Notes: a model not told the origin generated them from the sequence alone. Numbered from the stretch's first letter, positions 1 to 8,225 are shown. The stretch is 43,492 nucleotides of DNA from Streptomyces odonnellii (GCF_000981895.1 NZ_LATD01000188.1:1-43492); one strand, 5' to 3'. Numbers and translations are program-made.

Positions 1-93
1 GAGTTCACCTTCCTCCACCGTGAGGTCGACATCGCGCAGGGCGGGTCCTGCCGCGTCGTCGTAGTGGACGGTGACCTGGTCGAAGGTGATCAC
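1..93 (-). CDS. ECF/ABC transporter ATP-binding subunit (N-terminal 31 residues only)
   Basis: Only the first 31 codons are in the window; the gene runs off the left edge. The visible peptide begins ITFDQVTVHYDD and continues ALRDVDLTVEEGEL, the usual opening beta strands of an ABC ATPase just before the Walker A loop. I chose the GTG at 93 because it overlaps the TGA of the upstream T-subunit gene in a GTGA junction, which implies translational coupling. Position directly after an EcfT/CbiQ gene makes it the likely A subunit of an energy-coupling factor transporter. Walker A, the signature motif and Walker B lie outside the window, so the family call rests on these residues and context. Confidence 0.75.
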   Translation of the reverse strand, partial: MITFDQVTVHYDDAAGPALRDVDLTVEEGEL

Positions 94-1265
94 GCTGACT
101 CGGCCTTCCGGACGGGCCGGTGCGGGGCGGGCGGAGGGGCGATGAGCCCGGCCGCTCCGGCGAGGAGGATCGCGGCGGTCGGTACGAGCGGAAGCTCGGG
201 CCAGGTCAGCGGGTAGAAAGTGGGGTTGAGCTGGGCCGGGTCGTACCCGAGGTTGGTGAAGAGCAGGACGGCGGACACCACCCCGCTGCCGACGACCGCC
301 CACTCCGCCGGCCGCCAGGGGTCCGGCCGGTAGGTGGTACGGGTGACACGCCGCCCGCCCAGCCGCAGACCCGCCACACACAGCACGGCTCCCGCCGCCA
401 TCGCGGGCAGTCCCAGGAAGGCGGGCGCCGTGGCGTCGAGCAGCCCGTAGGCGCCGGCGCACAGCCCGCACATTCCGAGCAGCATCAGCGCACCGGTGGC
501 CCGGCGGGAGCGGCGGGTGGCGGTGCCCGCCCGGCCGTAGCCGCGGGAGTCCATGGCGGCGGCCAGACGCAGCGAGCGTTCGAGAGCGTCCTCCAGCACG
601 GGGACGGCGATACCGCGCAGCGCCTTCATCCCCTGGGTGCGGCCCGCCCGCAACTTCCGTGCGCGGGCGACGCGTTGGACGCTCTGCACGAGCTGCGGCG
701 CCACGCTGATCGCCACGGTGACCGCGACGCCGAGTTCGTACAGGGCTCCGGGCAGCACGCGCAGCGCACGCTTGGGGTTGGCGAGGGTGTTGGCGGCGCC
801 GATGCAGCAGAGCATGCAGGCCAGGCGCAGCCCGTCGGTCGCCGCCGACAGCAGCGCCTCCAGCGACACCGGCCCGCCGATCTTGATGCCCGCGTACCAG
901 TCGGGTGTGGGGATGCGCGGGAGCGAGAACAGGAAGTGGTCGTGCGGGGTGATGCCGGTGGCGAACACGGCACGGAAGACGACACGGATCGCGACGACCG
1001 TGAGGGCCAGGTAGAGGTAGTACTTGAAGCCGCGCGCCCAGGGAGCCTCGGTGCGCCGCGCCGTGACGACATAGCCGAGGACGGCCAGGACCAGGAACAG
1101 CAGCAGCGGGTTGTTGGTGCGGCTCACGGCGGTGGCCAGGGAGAGCGCCCACACCCACCAGGCCACCGGGTGCAGCATGCGCGACAGCCGACGGCCGCCC
1201 CGGTCCGGCGACGGGCCGGAGGGGGCGGAGGACGCCGCCTCCGTGGTCGTACCGGCCACGGTCAT
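90..1265 (-). CDS. Energy-coupling factor transporter transmembrane (T) subunit, CbiQ/EcfT family
   Basis: A 391-residue membrane protein. It opens with MLHPVAWWVWALSLA, TNNPLLLFLVLAVLGYVV and YYLYLALTVVAIRVVFRAVF, the typical CbiQ start. The central part carries the EcfT coupling signature AAAMDSRGYGR (Ala-Arg-Gly type motif that contacts the ATPase). It is longer than a usual CbiQ of about 250 residues: after the signature there are about four more hydrophobic segments (ALMLLGMCGLCAGAYGLL, LPAMAAGAVLCVAGL, EWAVVGSGVVSAVLLF, PTAAILLAGAAGLI). The ATG at 1265 overlaps the TGA of the upstream gene (ATGA) and the stop overlaps the ATPase start. No S (substrate-binding) subunit gene is visible; it may lie beyond position 1. 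Control by the cobalamin riboswitch at 5115-5230 makes B12 or a corrinoid the likely substrate (inference). Confidence 0.85.
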   Translation of the reverse strand: MTVAGTTTEAASSAPSGPSPDRGGRRLSRMLHPVAWWVWALSLATAVSRTNNPLLLFLVLAVLGYVVTARRTEAPWARGFKYYLYLALTVVAIRVVFRAVFATGITPHDHFLFSLPRIPTPDWYAGIKIGGPVSLEALLSAATDGLRLACMLCCIGAANTLANPKRALRVLPGALYELGVAVTVAISVAPQLVQSVQRVARARKLRAGRTQGMKALRGIAVPVLEDALERSLRLAAAMDSRGYGRAGTATRRSRRATGALMLLGMCGLCAGAYGLLDATAPAFLGLPAMAAGAVLCVAGLRLGGRRVTRTTYRPDPWRPAEWAVVGSGVVSAVLLFTNLGYDPAQLNPTFYPLTWPELPLVPTAAILLAGAAGLIAPPPAPHRPVRKAESA

Positions 1266-2227
1266 CCGATACGGCGGCGTCGGCGCGCCACGAACACGGC
1301 CGCGCCGCCGATCAGTACGACGAGCGAGGCACCGGTGATGACGGGCACCGTCGAGCCGGGGTCGTGCCCGGCCTCGGCGGCGGGGGCGGCGTCGACCACC
1401 CGGGTGCCGGGGCTCGGCGCGGCGACGGCCGACGGGCTTTCGGAGGTACTCGCGGACGGGCTTGGCGTGGGCGAGGGCGACGGGCTCGCGCTCTTGGCGG
1501 GCCCCGGCGGCTTCCCTGGCGCCGGTTTCTTCGGCGGGGGAGGGGTGGACGTACGTGGGGCCGAAGTCCGGGGCTCCTCGGTGACCGGCCGCTCCGGTGC
1601 CGGGCCGGTGCCGACGTCCGGGGGCGGTGCCGGGGCCTTGGCGGTGGAGGCGGGTTTGCCCGAGTCGCCCGTGGGACGGGTGTTGTGGGCGCGCAACTGG
1701 TCGGGCGTGACCTGAGGCCGTCCCTCGGTGCCCTCGATGTTCGTGCCACCGAAGATCCACAGGTCCACGCTGCCGGGCTTCGGCTTGTAGAGCATGGCGC
1801 CGAGCTGGCTGTAGCTCCAGTCGCTCTCGCCCGGGTCGGCGTGCCAGTAGGACCAGTACGCGGAGGCGGGTGGTGTGAGGACGCAGTCGTCCTCCGCCGG
1901 AGTGGGGTACTGCTTGCCGTTCTTGTAGCCGCTGTAGCCGATGCGGCAGATGAATGCCGGCCCGTCGTGCCCGGTGCCGGTGGTACGCCAGCCGCCCTGG
2001 TTGAGCAGCTCGTACCCGGTGGTGGGCGTGGTGCCGCAGGAGCGGAGGATCGGCCCGCCCCAGTCGCTGAGGTCGACGGCCAGCACCGCCCCGGAGGTCG
2101 TGGTGCAGCGGCCCATCGGCTGGGGGTCGGCCGCGGCGGGGGCGGCTGTCGCGCCGAGGGCGACGGCGGTGAGTCCGAGCGCTGCCGCCGCGCTCGCCAC
2201 CGGGCGCCCGACACGCGAGGCAATCAC
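1262..2227 (-). CDS. SCO2322-type membrane-anchored extracellular protein with DUF4430-like domain
   Basis: A 321-residue protein. Residues 1-34 form a signal peptide (RPVASAAAALGLTAVALG, then ATAAPAAADP). Residues about 38-165 form a cysteine-bearing domain with the pattern AVDLSDWGG, TTGYELL, GPAFICRIGY, AYWSYWHADPG, WSYSQLGAM and SVDLWIFGG. The YW...W...GA...GD/SVDxW layout resembles DUF4430, the beta domain of transcobalamin; this is my pattern match, not a profile result. A Pro/Ser/Thr-rich spacer (about 180-285) leads to one transmembrane helix (STVPVITGASLVVLIGGAAVFVA) and a basic tail RRRRRIG. The same domain opens the upstream gene product. The start is the GTG at 2227, overlapping the preceding stop (GTGA), with an upstream GGAGG. 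The name follows the family label used for S. coelicolor homologues as I recall it. Confidence 0.8.
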   Translation of the reverse strand: MIASRVGRPVASAAAALGLTAVALGATAAPAAADPQPMGRCTTTSGAVLAVDLSDWGGPILRSCGTTPTTGYELLNQGGWRTTGTGHDGPAFICRIGYSGYKNGKQYPTPAEDDCVLTPPASAYWSYWHADPGESDWSYSQLGAMLYKPKPGSVDLWIFGGTNIEGTEGRPQVTPDQLRAHNTRPTGDSGKPASTAKAPAPPPDVGTGPAPERPVTEEPRTSAPRTSTPPPPKKPAPGKPPGPAKSASPSPSPTPSPSASTSESPSAVAAPSPGTRVVDAAPAAEAGHDPGSTVPVITGASLVVLIGGAAVFVARRRRRIG

Positions 2228-4989
2228 CGGACACCTCCGTTCTCCGTGCGCCTGCGGGCGACGACCACCGTGCGCCAGCCCGCGAGAGCCAGCACCAGGG
2301 CGAATGCCGCGAGGGCCCCGATCTGTACGCCGGTGGAGGCCAGGGCGCCACCGCCACCGCCTTGGGCACCGGTGGCGGATCCACCGTCGCTGCCGCCGGT
2401 GTCGCCCGGCGTGACGATGTCCGGGGCGCTGCTGCTGGGGCTCGGCGTGGGCTGCGGCGAGGTGCTGGCGAGGTCGCGCTCCAGCTCTCCGAAGGAGACG
2501 CCGGTCGCGCCGCCCACGGCTTGGGTGGAGGCGCGCAGGTCGGAGCCCCGCTGTCCCTCCTTGGCCACATTGAACCCGCCGTCCGCGTTCTGCTGCGAGG
2601 CGAGGAACTTCCGGGCCTTGCCCAGCTCGTCACCGTACGTCTCCGCGTCCAGCGACAGGCCCTGCACGGCCAGGGCCGCCGAGTTGACGGAGTTTCCGGC
2701 CGCTCCCGGGAAGCCGCCGTCGGGCAGTTGCTTCGAGGCGATCCACTTCAGGGCCTTGTCCACGGCCGCGTCCGCCTTCTCACCGCCCGCCAGGTCGAGA
2801 GCCATCGCGGCGATGGCGGTGGAGTCCACGTCGGAGTCGCCGGTGGACGGGATCAGGCTCGGCCAGGCGCCGTTGTCGCCCTGGAGGCTCTCCAGGTACG
2901 CGATCGGCTGCTCGGCCGCGGCCTTCTCGTCCGCGCGCAACTGCGCCATGACCGCCAGGGACTGGGCGAACACGGACGGGGCATAGGTGTAGGCGCCCTT
3001 GGCGGCACACGAGCGGTCCGGTGCGGTGCTCGGTTCCGTGCATACGGCCTTGCCGAGCGCCTCGACGAGATCGTGACCGGCGAAGTCGCGCGGGTCGCGG
3101 CCGACCGCCTCGGCCAGCAGCGCCGTCTTGCCGAGGGAGCCGCCTGCCGCGTACTCGGTGCCGATACCCGTCCAGTCGTTGACCGTACGGCCCTCGCCGT
3201 CCTTGCCGCTGTGGTCGAGGAAGTCGACGATGCCGCGCAGTCTGGCGTTGTCCAGGCCGGTGGCGGCGAGCGCGTAGGCGCCGTCGATGGTGAGACCGAA
3301 GTCGGCGCGGGACGTGCCGGGGCCGGCGGTGTAGTACTGACCCTGCTTGAGGTTGGCGGCGCTGGTCAGATACGCGACGCCCTTCCGCAGATCGGGGCCG
3401 TCGCCCGGGGCCGGGGTGCTCGGTCCGCCGGTGGGCGTGGCCGGCGGCTCGGTGGGTCCGGTCGTGTCGGTCGTCAGCGTGACCAGGCTGGTGCCGACGC
3501 CCGCGAGGACGGCGGCCGGTGTCGGGTGGACGGCCGGGTCGGTGGCGCCTTCCTCGAAGCCGAAGCCGCCGCCGTCGAGTTGCTGCCGCGACAGCCAGGC
3601 GACGGCCGCGTCGGCGCGGCCGGTGTCGCCGAGGGCGCGCAGCGCCTGCGCGGCATACGCGGTGGCGTACACGCTTCCGCTGGGGGCGCCGGTGTAGCCG
3701 GGGAAGGCGCCGTCCGCGCGCTGTGTCTCGCCGAGGTACGTACGGGCCTTGGCCACCGCGTCGTCATGGCCGCCCGCCTTGTGCAGCACCAGGGCGGCGA
3801 GTCCGGTGGTGGCCGGGTCGCCGTCGCAGTACTCGCCGGGCCGGATCAGGATGCTGGTGATCCCGCCGTTCGCGCACTGGACCTGGGTGAGCCGGTCCAC
3901 CGCGGCGGCCGGGGGCGTGGTCCCGGCGCGGAGCAGGGCCAGTACGGACAGGGCCTGGCCGTCGGTGTACGTCGCGTTGCGGAAGTCGCCCTTGGCGGTG
4001 CAGCCGGGGGTGGGCTCGCCCGACTCGGGGCCGGCCGCGCACACGTTCCCCGCCAGGTCGCCGACGAGGTCGTGGCCGCCGACGGCGTGCGGATCGGCGC
4101 CGGTGATCTCGGCGAGGAGGGCGAGGCGGGCGGCGTCGGTGGCGTCGGGGGCCTGGTCGGTGCCGTTCGGGTAGGCGTAGCCGTCGGTATGGGCGGTCAG
4201 GAAGGCGGTGACCTTGTCGAGGGCGGCGCTCTTGCCGTCAGCGGCGGCGAGGGCGTAGGCCGCCTCGGTGGTCAGGAGGTAGTCGGGGGTGTCGCTGCCG
4301 TCGTCGACGATCCGTTCGCCGTCGGTGAGACGGCCCTTGAGCCAGGCCGCGGCGGCGGCCACGTCGACATCACCCGGCGCGCCGGTGGGCGTACCGCCCG
4401 GGTCGGGGGTGCCGCCACCGCCGCCCGCGCGTACGTCGTCGGGGCTGAAGCCGGGCTTGCCGGTGGTGCCGCCGACGTCCGTGCCGCCGTAGACCCAGGC
4501 GTCCACGTCGCCGTCCTCAAGCCTGCGGTCCATGGCGCCGTACTGGCTGTACGTCCAGTCGTCCTGGCCGGGTGACGCGACCCAGTAGGACCAGTAGGCG
4601 GTGGCGGGCGGGGTGAGGACGCAGGCGTCCCGGTCGGGCGTCGGGTACTGCGTACCGGAGTTGACGGAGCCGTGGCCGATGCGGCAGATGAAGGCGGGGC
4701 CGTCGTGCTCGGTGCCCGCGGTGCTGAAGCCGGCGTCGTGGAGCAGGTCGTAACCCGTCGTCGGGGTGGCGTCGCAGCCCCGTACGACCTCGCCGCCGAA
4801 CGGTCCGAAGTCGACCGCGACGACGGCCCCCTCGGTCGCGGTGCAGTCACCGATCGGGTCCGCGGCGGCGGAAGTTGTCGTGAGGAACGTCACGCATGCC
4901 AGGAACAGGGCGAGCAGTACCGACGCGAGCGCCACCAGGCGCCCGGGTCTCGCCCCCGTTCGCCCTTCCATCAGCCCATGCATCCCCAC
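2224..4989 (-). CDS. LAxTG-anchored surface protein: DUF4430-like domain plus two alpha/alpha-toroid (prenyltransferase-repeat) regions
   Basis: A 921-residue secreted protein. The signal peptide (LVALASVLLALFLACVTFL, then TTTSAAADP) covers about residues 1-45. Residues about 46-165 repeat the SCO2322/DUF4430-like domain of the next gene (GPAFICRIGHGS, AYWSYWVASPG, VDAWVYGGTD). Two toroid regions follow (about 195-480 and 505-820) with squalene-cyclase-type turns such as AQRADGAF, RQQLDGGGFGF, SKQLPDGGFPG and SQQNADGGFNV. The C-terminus has ALASTG, a hydrophobic helix and the basic tail VVVARRRTENGG, an LAxTG class E sortase signal. Toroid plus DUF4430 is the fold pair of animal B12 carriers, and a cobalamin riboswitch leads this gene. 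The frame stays open to 5124 but would run through the riboswitch; GTG 4989 has GAGGGAG five bases upstream, and ATG 4983 is the alternative. The role as a surface corrinoid-capture protein is inferred. Confidence 0.8.
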   Translation of the reverse strand: MGMHGLMEGRTGARPGRLVALASVLLALFLACVTFLTTTSAAADPIGDCTATEGAVVAVDFGPFGGEVVRGCDATPTTGYDLLHDAGFSTAGTEHDGPAFICRIGHGSVNSGTQYPTPDRDACVLTPPATAYWSYWVASPGQDDWTYSQYGAMDRRLEDGDVDAWVYGGTDVGGTTGKPGFSPDDVRAGGGGGTPDPGGTPTGAPGDVDVAAAAAWLKGRLTDGERIVDDGSDTPDYLLTTEAAYALAAADGKSAALDKVTAFLTAHTDGYAYPNGTDQAPDATDAARLALLAEITGADPHAVGGHDLVGDLAGNVCAAGPESGEPTPGCTAKGDFRNATYTDGQALSVLALLRAGTTPPAAAVDRLTQVQCANGGITSILIRPGEYCDGDPATTGLAALVLHKAGGHDDAVAKARTYLGETQRADGAFPGYTGAPSGSVYATAYAAQALRALGDTGRADAAVAWLSRQQLDGGGFGFEEGATDPAVHPTPAAVLAGVGTSLVTLTTDTTGPTEPPATPTGGPSTPAPGDGPDLRKGVAYLTSAANLKQGQYYTAGPGTSRADFGLTIDGAYALAATGLDNARLRGIVDFLDHSGKDGEGRTVNDWTGIGTEYAAGGSLGKTALLAEAVGRDPRDFAGHDLVEALGKAVCTEPSTAPDRSCAAKGAYTYAPSVFAQSLAVMAQLRADEKAAAEQPIAYLESLQGDNGAWPSLIPSTGDSDVDSTAIAAMALDLAGGEKADAAVDKALKWIASKQLPDGGFPGAAGNSVNSAALAVQGLSLDAETYGDELGKARKFLASQQNADGGFNVAKEGQRGSDLRASTQAVGGATGVSFGELERDLASTSPQPTPSPSSSAPDIVTPGDTGGSDGGSATGAQGGGGGALASTGVQIGALAAFALVLALAGWRTVVVARRRTENGGVR

Positions 4990-5114
4990 AGCGGCTCCCT
5001 CGTCGCCTGACCGGCGCGGACGGGCACGTGGCAGCGGGCCCCCGTCGCGAGCGGAAGGGCCCTGCGTACGGAAGCCGGTCGCACCACGCCGTAGTCCGCG
5101 ACGGCGTCTGTTGC

Positions 5115-5230
5115 TGGTGAACACGCTCCAGGCATTCCGGCTCGCCCGGCGGTGCCGGGCCTACGGTTGCGGGTCAGCGCCGGAGTCGGACCGGCTTCCC
5201 CTGGAACTCTTGCGTATCAGCCGGATTGGA
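5115..5230 (-). promoter_or_regulatory. Cobalamin riboswitch (minus strand) for the surface protein/ECF operon
   Basis: Read on the minus strand, the conserved core at 5202-5161 gives GGGGAAGCCGGTCCGACTCC, then GGCGCTGACCCGCAACCGTAGG, matching the cobalamin aptamer consensus GGGAA-CCGGTG-A-TCCGG-CTGAC-CGCAAC-GT. The B12-box-type segment GAGCCGGAATGCC lies at 5144-5132 after a GC-rich variable stem (CCCGGC/GCCGGG). The 5' side has CTGATACGC and AGTTCC, usual in actinobacterial examples. About 125 bases separate it from the chosen start at 4989, room for an expression platform. The ends are approximate. High B12 would be expected to switch off the downstream uptake operon. Confidence 0.88.
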
Positions 5231-5297
5231 ACACGGCCCCTCGGAGAGCGTCAAGAAGGGGCACGGGGCGGGCTCCGCCGGCGTCCGACGCGGACCC

Positions 5298-5440
5298 TGG
5301 CGGGCCGGCCGCACCCTCGGGTACCGTCCCGGACTGCCGAGTGGGGGAACCCGGTGGGAGTCCGGGGCTGACGCGCAGCGGTGTGGGACGGCGGAAGCCG
5401 CCCCGAGCCCGAATGCCCAAGCGGTGCAACACCCTTGGAA
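5298..5440 (+). promoter_or_regulatory. Cobalamin riboswitch (plus strand) for the secreted toroid protein
   Basis: The core at 5342-5382 reads GGGGGAACCCGGTGGGAGTC followed by CGGGGCTGACGCGCAGCGGTG, matching the cobalamin aptamer consensus. A GC variable arm (GGCGGAAGCCGCC) and a B12-box-like GAGCCCGAATGCCC at 5405-5418 follow. The next gene starts at 5543 with AGGAG at 5532-5536, leaving about 100 bases for the expression platform. Only about 70 bases lie between this aptamer and the one on the opposite strand, so two divergent promoters must be packed there or overlap the aptamers. Ends are approximate. Confidence 0.85.
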
Positions 5441-5542
5441 GCCGGTCCACGCGTCTCGGACGGCGGCCGCCCGCCGCTCCCACCGCTCACCGCGAGGGCC
5501 GCGCAGGGGCCGGGCCGGCGTCCCTCACCTCAGGAGCAGGCC

Positions 5543-6952
5543 ATGCACCGTAAGCTGTCCCTCCGTCCCGCCCTCACCGTGGCCGCCGCCCTCGGCGCCT
5601 TCACGATGACCACGCTGCCCGCGGCGGCGACCTCCACCCCGGCACAGATCGCCACGTCGAAGACGAACGGCGTCGGCTATCTCAAGACCCTCCAGGCGGC
5701 GGACGGTTCGTACGCCGGGACGGGGCTGTCCAACGAGTGGGCGTTCAGCGCGTTTGCGTCGGCCGGCACCGCCGCCGTGGACGTCACACCCGGCGGCGAC
5801 GCCAGCAAGAACGCGAGAACGGTCTACCGCGCCCTGCTCGCCACCAGCGGCTGGCCGTCCACCTCGCCCGTCGTCACGGACTACGAACGCGCCACGCTCA
5901 ACGCCTACGCGGCGGGCATCGACCCCGCGCGCGTCTCCGCCTCCCGCAATCTGATCGCGGACATCTACGGCTACTGGCAGACGACCGAGCCCGGTTACTT
6001 CGGCCCGTCGGCTAACTTCAACGGCACCGTCTTCGCCGCGCTCGCCCTGAACGGCGCCAGGACCCAGTCCGGCCAGGTCCGTATCCCCCAGTCGCTGCGG
6101 GACGCGATGGTCACCCGTATCCGGGCCAACCAGCACAACGACGGCGGCTGGAACTTCAGCAAGGCCGAGGGCAACCCGGGCCAGCTCGGGGCGACCAGTG
6201 ACATCGACATGACCGGCGCGGCGATGGCGGCGCTGTGCGTCTCCGGCGTACCGAACACGGACACCGACATCGTCCAGGCCAAGGCGTTCCTCAAGAGCAA
6301 ACTTGTCGCGAACAGCGGCGCGTTCAACGCCATGTTCGGCGTCAACACCGACTCCAACGGCTGGGCCGTGTCCGGTCTGAACGCGTGCGGCATCAACCCG
6401 CAGACCGGCGACTTCCTGACCTCCATGGGCAAGACGCCCGTCGACTTCCTGATCGCGCAGCAGTTCAGCCCGGGCGGCGGCTTCAAGTACCTGCCCAGCG
6501 ACACCGTCCCCTCGGCGTACGCCTCGATCGACGGCCTGCGCGCGGTCGCCGGCGGAGGCTTCACCGCGGCCCCGCCCGTCCCCGTCACCCCGGGCGCCCC
6601 GCAGTGGGTGAGCCAGTCGTCCCTCACCTCCGGTACGGCGACGAAACTGGCGCTGACCGTGGACGACGGGGCCGGCAACCTCAAGGTGTGCGCCGTCGCC
6701 CTCACCCCGACCGGCTCCACGACCACGCTCGGCGCGGTGCTCGACGCGGCCACCAGCGCCGCCACCCCCTCGGGCTGCGTCACGAGCGTGACGCCGTCCT
6801 CCGGAACGGGGACCGTCACCGCCCTCAACGGCAAGGCCAACAGCGGCTCCAACACCTGGAAGGCCAGCGTCGACGGCTCCGCCTTCGCGACCGCCGCCCG
6901 CGCCCAGACCATAGGCGTCGGCGACACGATCGCCCTGCGCTGGGGCGCCTGA
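5543..6952 (+). CDS. Secreted toroid protein with C-terminal DUF4430-like domain (transcobalamin-like architecture)
   Basis: A 469-residue protein. The signal peptide is MHRKLSLRPALTVAAALGAF, then TMTTLPAAATS. Residues about 36-350 are prenyltransferase/squalene-oxidase-type helical repeats (YLKTLQAADGSYAGTG, ANQHNDGGWNFS, AQQFSPGGGFKYL). After a proline linker (PPVPVTPGAP), residues about 365-469 look like a DUF4430 domain: TTLGAVLDAAT, CVTSVTPSSGTGTVTALNGK, NTWKASVDG, and the final VGDTIALRWG. Helical toroid followed by this small beta domain is the order of animal transcobalamin and intrinsic factor. The gene sits alone behind its own cobalamin riboswitch and ends in a strong terminator. 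There is no membrane anchor, so it should be released or wall-associated. ATG 5543 is preceded by AGGAG. Corrinoid binding is inferred, not shown. Confidence 0.8.
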   Translation: MHRKLSLRPALTVAAALGAFTMTTLPAAATSTPAQIATSKTNGVGYLKTLQAADGSYAGTGLSNEWAFSAFASAGTAAVDVTPGGDASKNARTVYRALLATSGWPSTSPVVTDYERATLNAYAAGIDPARVSASRNLIADIYGYWQTTEPGYFGPSANFNGTVFAALALNGARTQSGQVRIPQSLRDAMVTRIRANQHNDGGWNFSKAEGNPGQLGATSDIDMTGAAMAALCVSGVPNTDTDIVQAKAFLKSKLVANSGAFNAMFGVNTDSNGWAVSGLNACGINPQTGDFLTSMGKTPVDFLIAQQFSPGGGFKYLPSDTVPSAYASIDGLRAVAGGGFTAAPPVPVTPGAPQWVSQSSLTSGTATKLALTVDDGAGNLKVCAVALTPTGSTTTLGAVLDAATSAATPSGCVTSVTPSSGTGTVTALNGKANSGSNTWKASVDGSAFATAARAQTIGVGDTIALRWGA

Positions 6953-6962
6953 CGCCGGTGCC

Positions 6963-6998
6963 GGTCCTGGGGCCCGCTCCGCCGCGGGCCCCAGGACC
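6963..6998 (+). terminator. Perfect 15-bp stem terminator
   Basis: GGTCCTGGGGCCCGC at 6963-6977 pairs exactly with GCGGGCCCCAGGACC at 6984-6998 around the six-base loop TCCGCC. It begins ten bases after the stop of the toroid gene. No U-tract follows, as is common in streptomycetes. Confidence 0.85.
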
Positions 6999-7016
6999 GC
7001 CCGGCACATGGCATCG

Positions 7017-7033
7017 TCCGCCTCCGAGGCGGA
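7017..7033. repeat. Inverted repeat upstream of the BtuF-like gene
   Basis: TCCGCCT at 7017-7023 and AGGCGGA at 7027-7033 form a 7-bp palindrome around CCG, about 100 bases before the BtuF-like start. It could be an operator or a second small hairpin after the terminator at 6963-6998; nothing else identifies it. Confidence 0.35.
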
Positions 7034-7143
7034 GGACCAGACGCTTTCCATGGGCGTCTTCGGCCGATTCCGACGACGCGGCGAGCGTATGTGCCACGTC
7101 GCGAGCCGGACGGTATGGGGCAGACACACCCTAGAGTCGCCGC

Positions 7144-8082
7144 ATGCGCATCGTCTCCCTGCTCCCCGCCGCGACGGATATCGTCGCCGAACTCGGACTG
7201 TCCGCAGACCTGGTCGGCCGCACGCACGAATGCGACTGGCCACCGCGGGAGGTGGCGTCCGTGCCTGTGGTGACCGGTGCCGATCTCGACCAGGACATCC
7301 TCAGCAGCCGGGAGATCTCGGATGCGGTCGGCGGATCGGCACACTCGGGGTCGTCGCTGTACACCCTCGACACGGATGCTCTGGCGGCCTTGCGGCCCGA
7401 CGTGGTGCTCACCCAGGACCTGTGCGATGTGTGCGCGGTCTCGTACGAGAAGGTCAGCGGAGCCGTACGGTTGCTCGACGCGGACACGCGCGTCCTGAGC
7501 CTGGAGCCGCGCACGCTCGACGACGTACTGGACTGCCTGGTCACGGTCGGCGAGCTGCTCGGCGTACGGGAGCGTGCCGAGCGGCGATGCGCCGAACTGC
7601 GGGCCCGTCTCGGCCAGGTCCGCGATTCGGTGGCGGGCCGGGTCCGGCCGCGGGTCGTGGCCGTCGAATGGCTCGACCCGTTGTGGCCCGCCGGACACTG
7701 GGTGCCCGAACAGATCGCCACTGCCGGCGGCGAACCGCTCCTCGCCTCGCCCGGTGAGCACACCAAGCCGATGACCTGGGAAACGGTCCGCGCGGCCCGG
7801 CCGGACGTGATGCTGGTCCTGCCCTGTGGCTTCCCGCCCGAGCGGACCCTTCGCGAGACGGAGTCGCTCACCCGCCTGCCCGGCTGGGCGGAGCTTCCCG
7901 CGGTGCGGGCCGGGCGCGTCCATGTCCTGGACGGCCCGGCCTACTTCAACCGTCCCGGCCCCCGCGTGGTGCGCGGGGCGGAGGTCCTGGCCCATGTGCT
8001 GCACGGCGTACGGACCGGAGAGCCGGTGACGGAAGCCGAAGCGCGTGCCTTTCCCGGCATGCCCGGCGTCCCCGGCCGGTAG
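7144..8082 (+). CDS. BtuF-like cobalamin-binding protein (TroA-type helical-backbone fold)
   Basis: A 312-residue protein opening [19 protein letters not shown], the hallmark of BtuF/TroA-type cobalamin-binding proteins, followed by [36 protein letters not shown], a long central helix region, [20 protein letters not shown], and [20 protein letters not shown]. There is no signal peptide or lipobox: the mature-type strand starts at residue 2, so it is predicted cytoplasmic. No Shine-Dalgarno sequence precedes ATG 7144, but TAGAGT sits at 7131-7136, eight bases upstream, as expected for a leaderless transcript. It lies next to two B12 riboswitch units but shows no riboswitch of its own. It could be a cytosolic corrinoid-binding or salvage protein rather than an ABC substrate-binding protein. 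Confidence 0.82.
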   Translation: MRIVSLLPAATDIVAELGLSADLVGRTHECDWPPREVASVPVVTGADLDQDILSSREISDAVGGSAHSGSSLYTLDTDALAALRPDVVLTQDLCDVCAVSYEKVSGAVRLLDADTRVLSLEPRTLDDVLDCLVTVGELLGVRERAERRCAELRARLGQVRDSVAGRVRPRVVAVEWLDPLWPAGHWVPEQIATAGGEPLLASPGEHTKPMTWETVRAARPDVMLVLPCGFPPERTLRETESLTRLPGWAELPAVRAGRVHVLDGPAYFNRPGPRVVRGAEVLAHVLHGVRTGEPVTEAEARAFPGMPGVPGR

Positions 8083-8146
8083 GAGCCACGGCACTGGTCG
8101 GAACGCCGTCCGGGTGGTGGCGTGGTCCGTGGTGTCTCAACGACGG

Positions 8147-8204
8147 CCGGGCCGGGGGCCCGGCGGCCCGATGACCGTCCGCCGCGGTGACGGTCGCGGC
8201 GGAC
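8147..8204. terminator. Bidirectional terminator: two hairpins between convergent genes
   Basis: CCGGGCC (8147-8153) pairs with GGCCCGG (8157-8163), and GTCCGCCGCG (8177-8186) pairs perfectly with CGCGGCGGAC (8195-8204). They lie between the convergent BtuF-like gene and the minus-strand secreted protein gene and can serve both transcripts. Confidence 0.75.
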
Positions 8205-8225
8205 AGTCACTTCACCGGTCCGGGC

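Noticed and set aside
90..2633. A single long minus-strand frame spanning the T subunit and upstream sequence
   Set aside because: The real T-subunit gene starts at 1265, where the ATGA overlap occurs; the upstream extension is Arg/Pro-rich shadow of the SCO2322-type gene in another frame.
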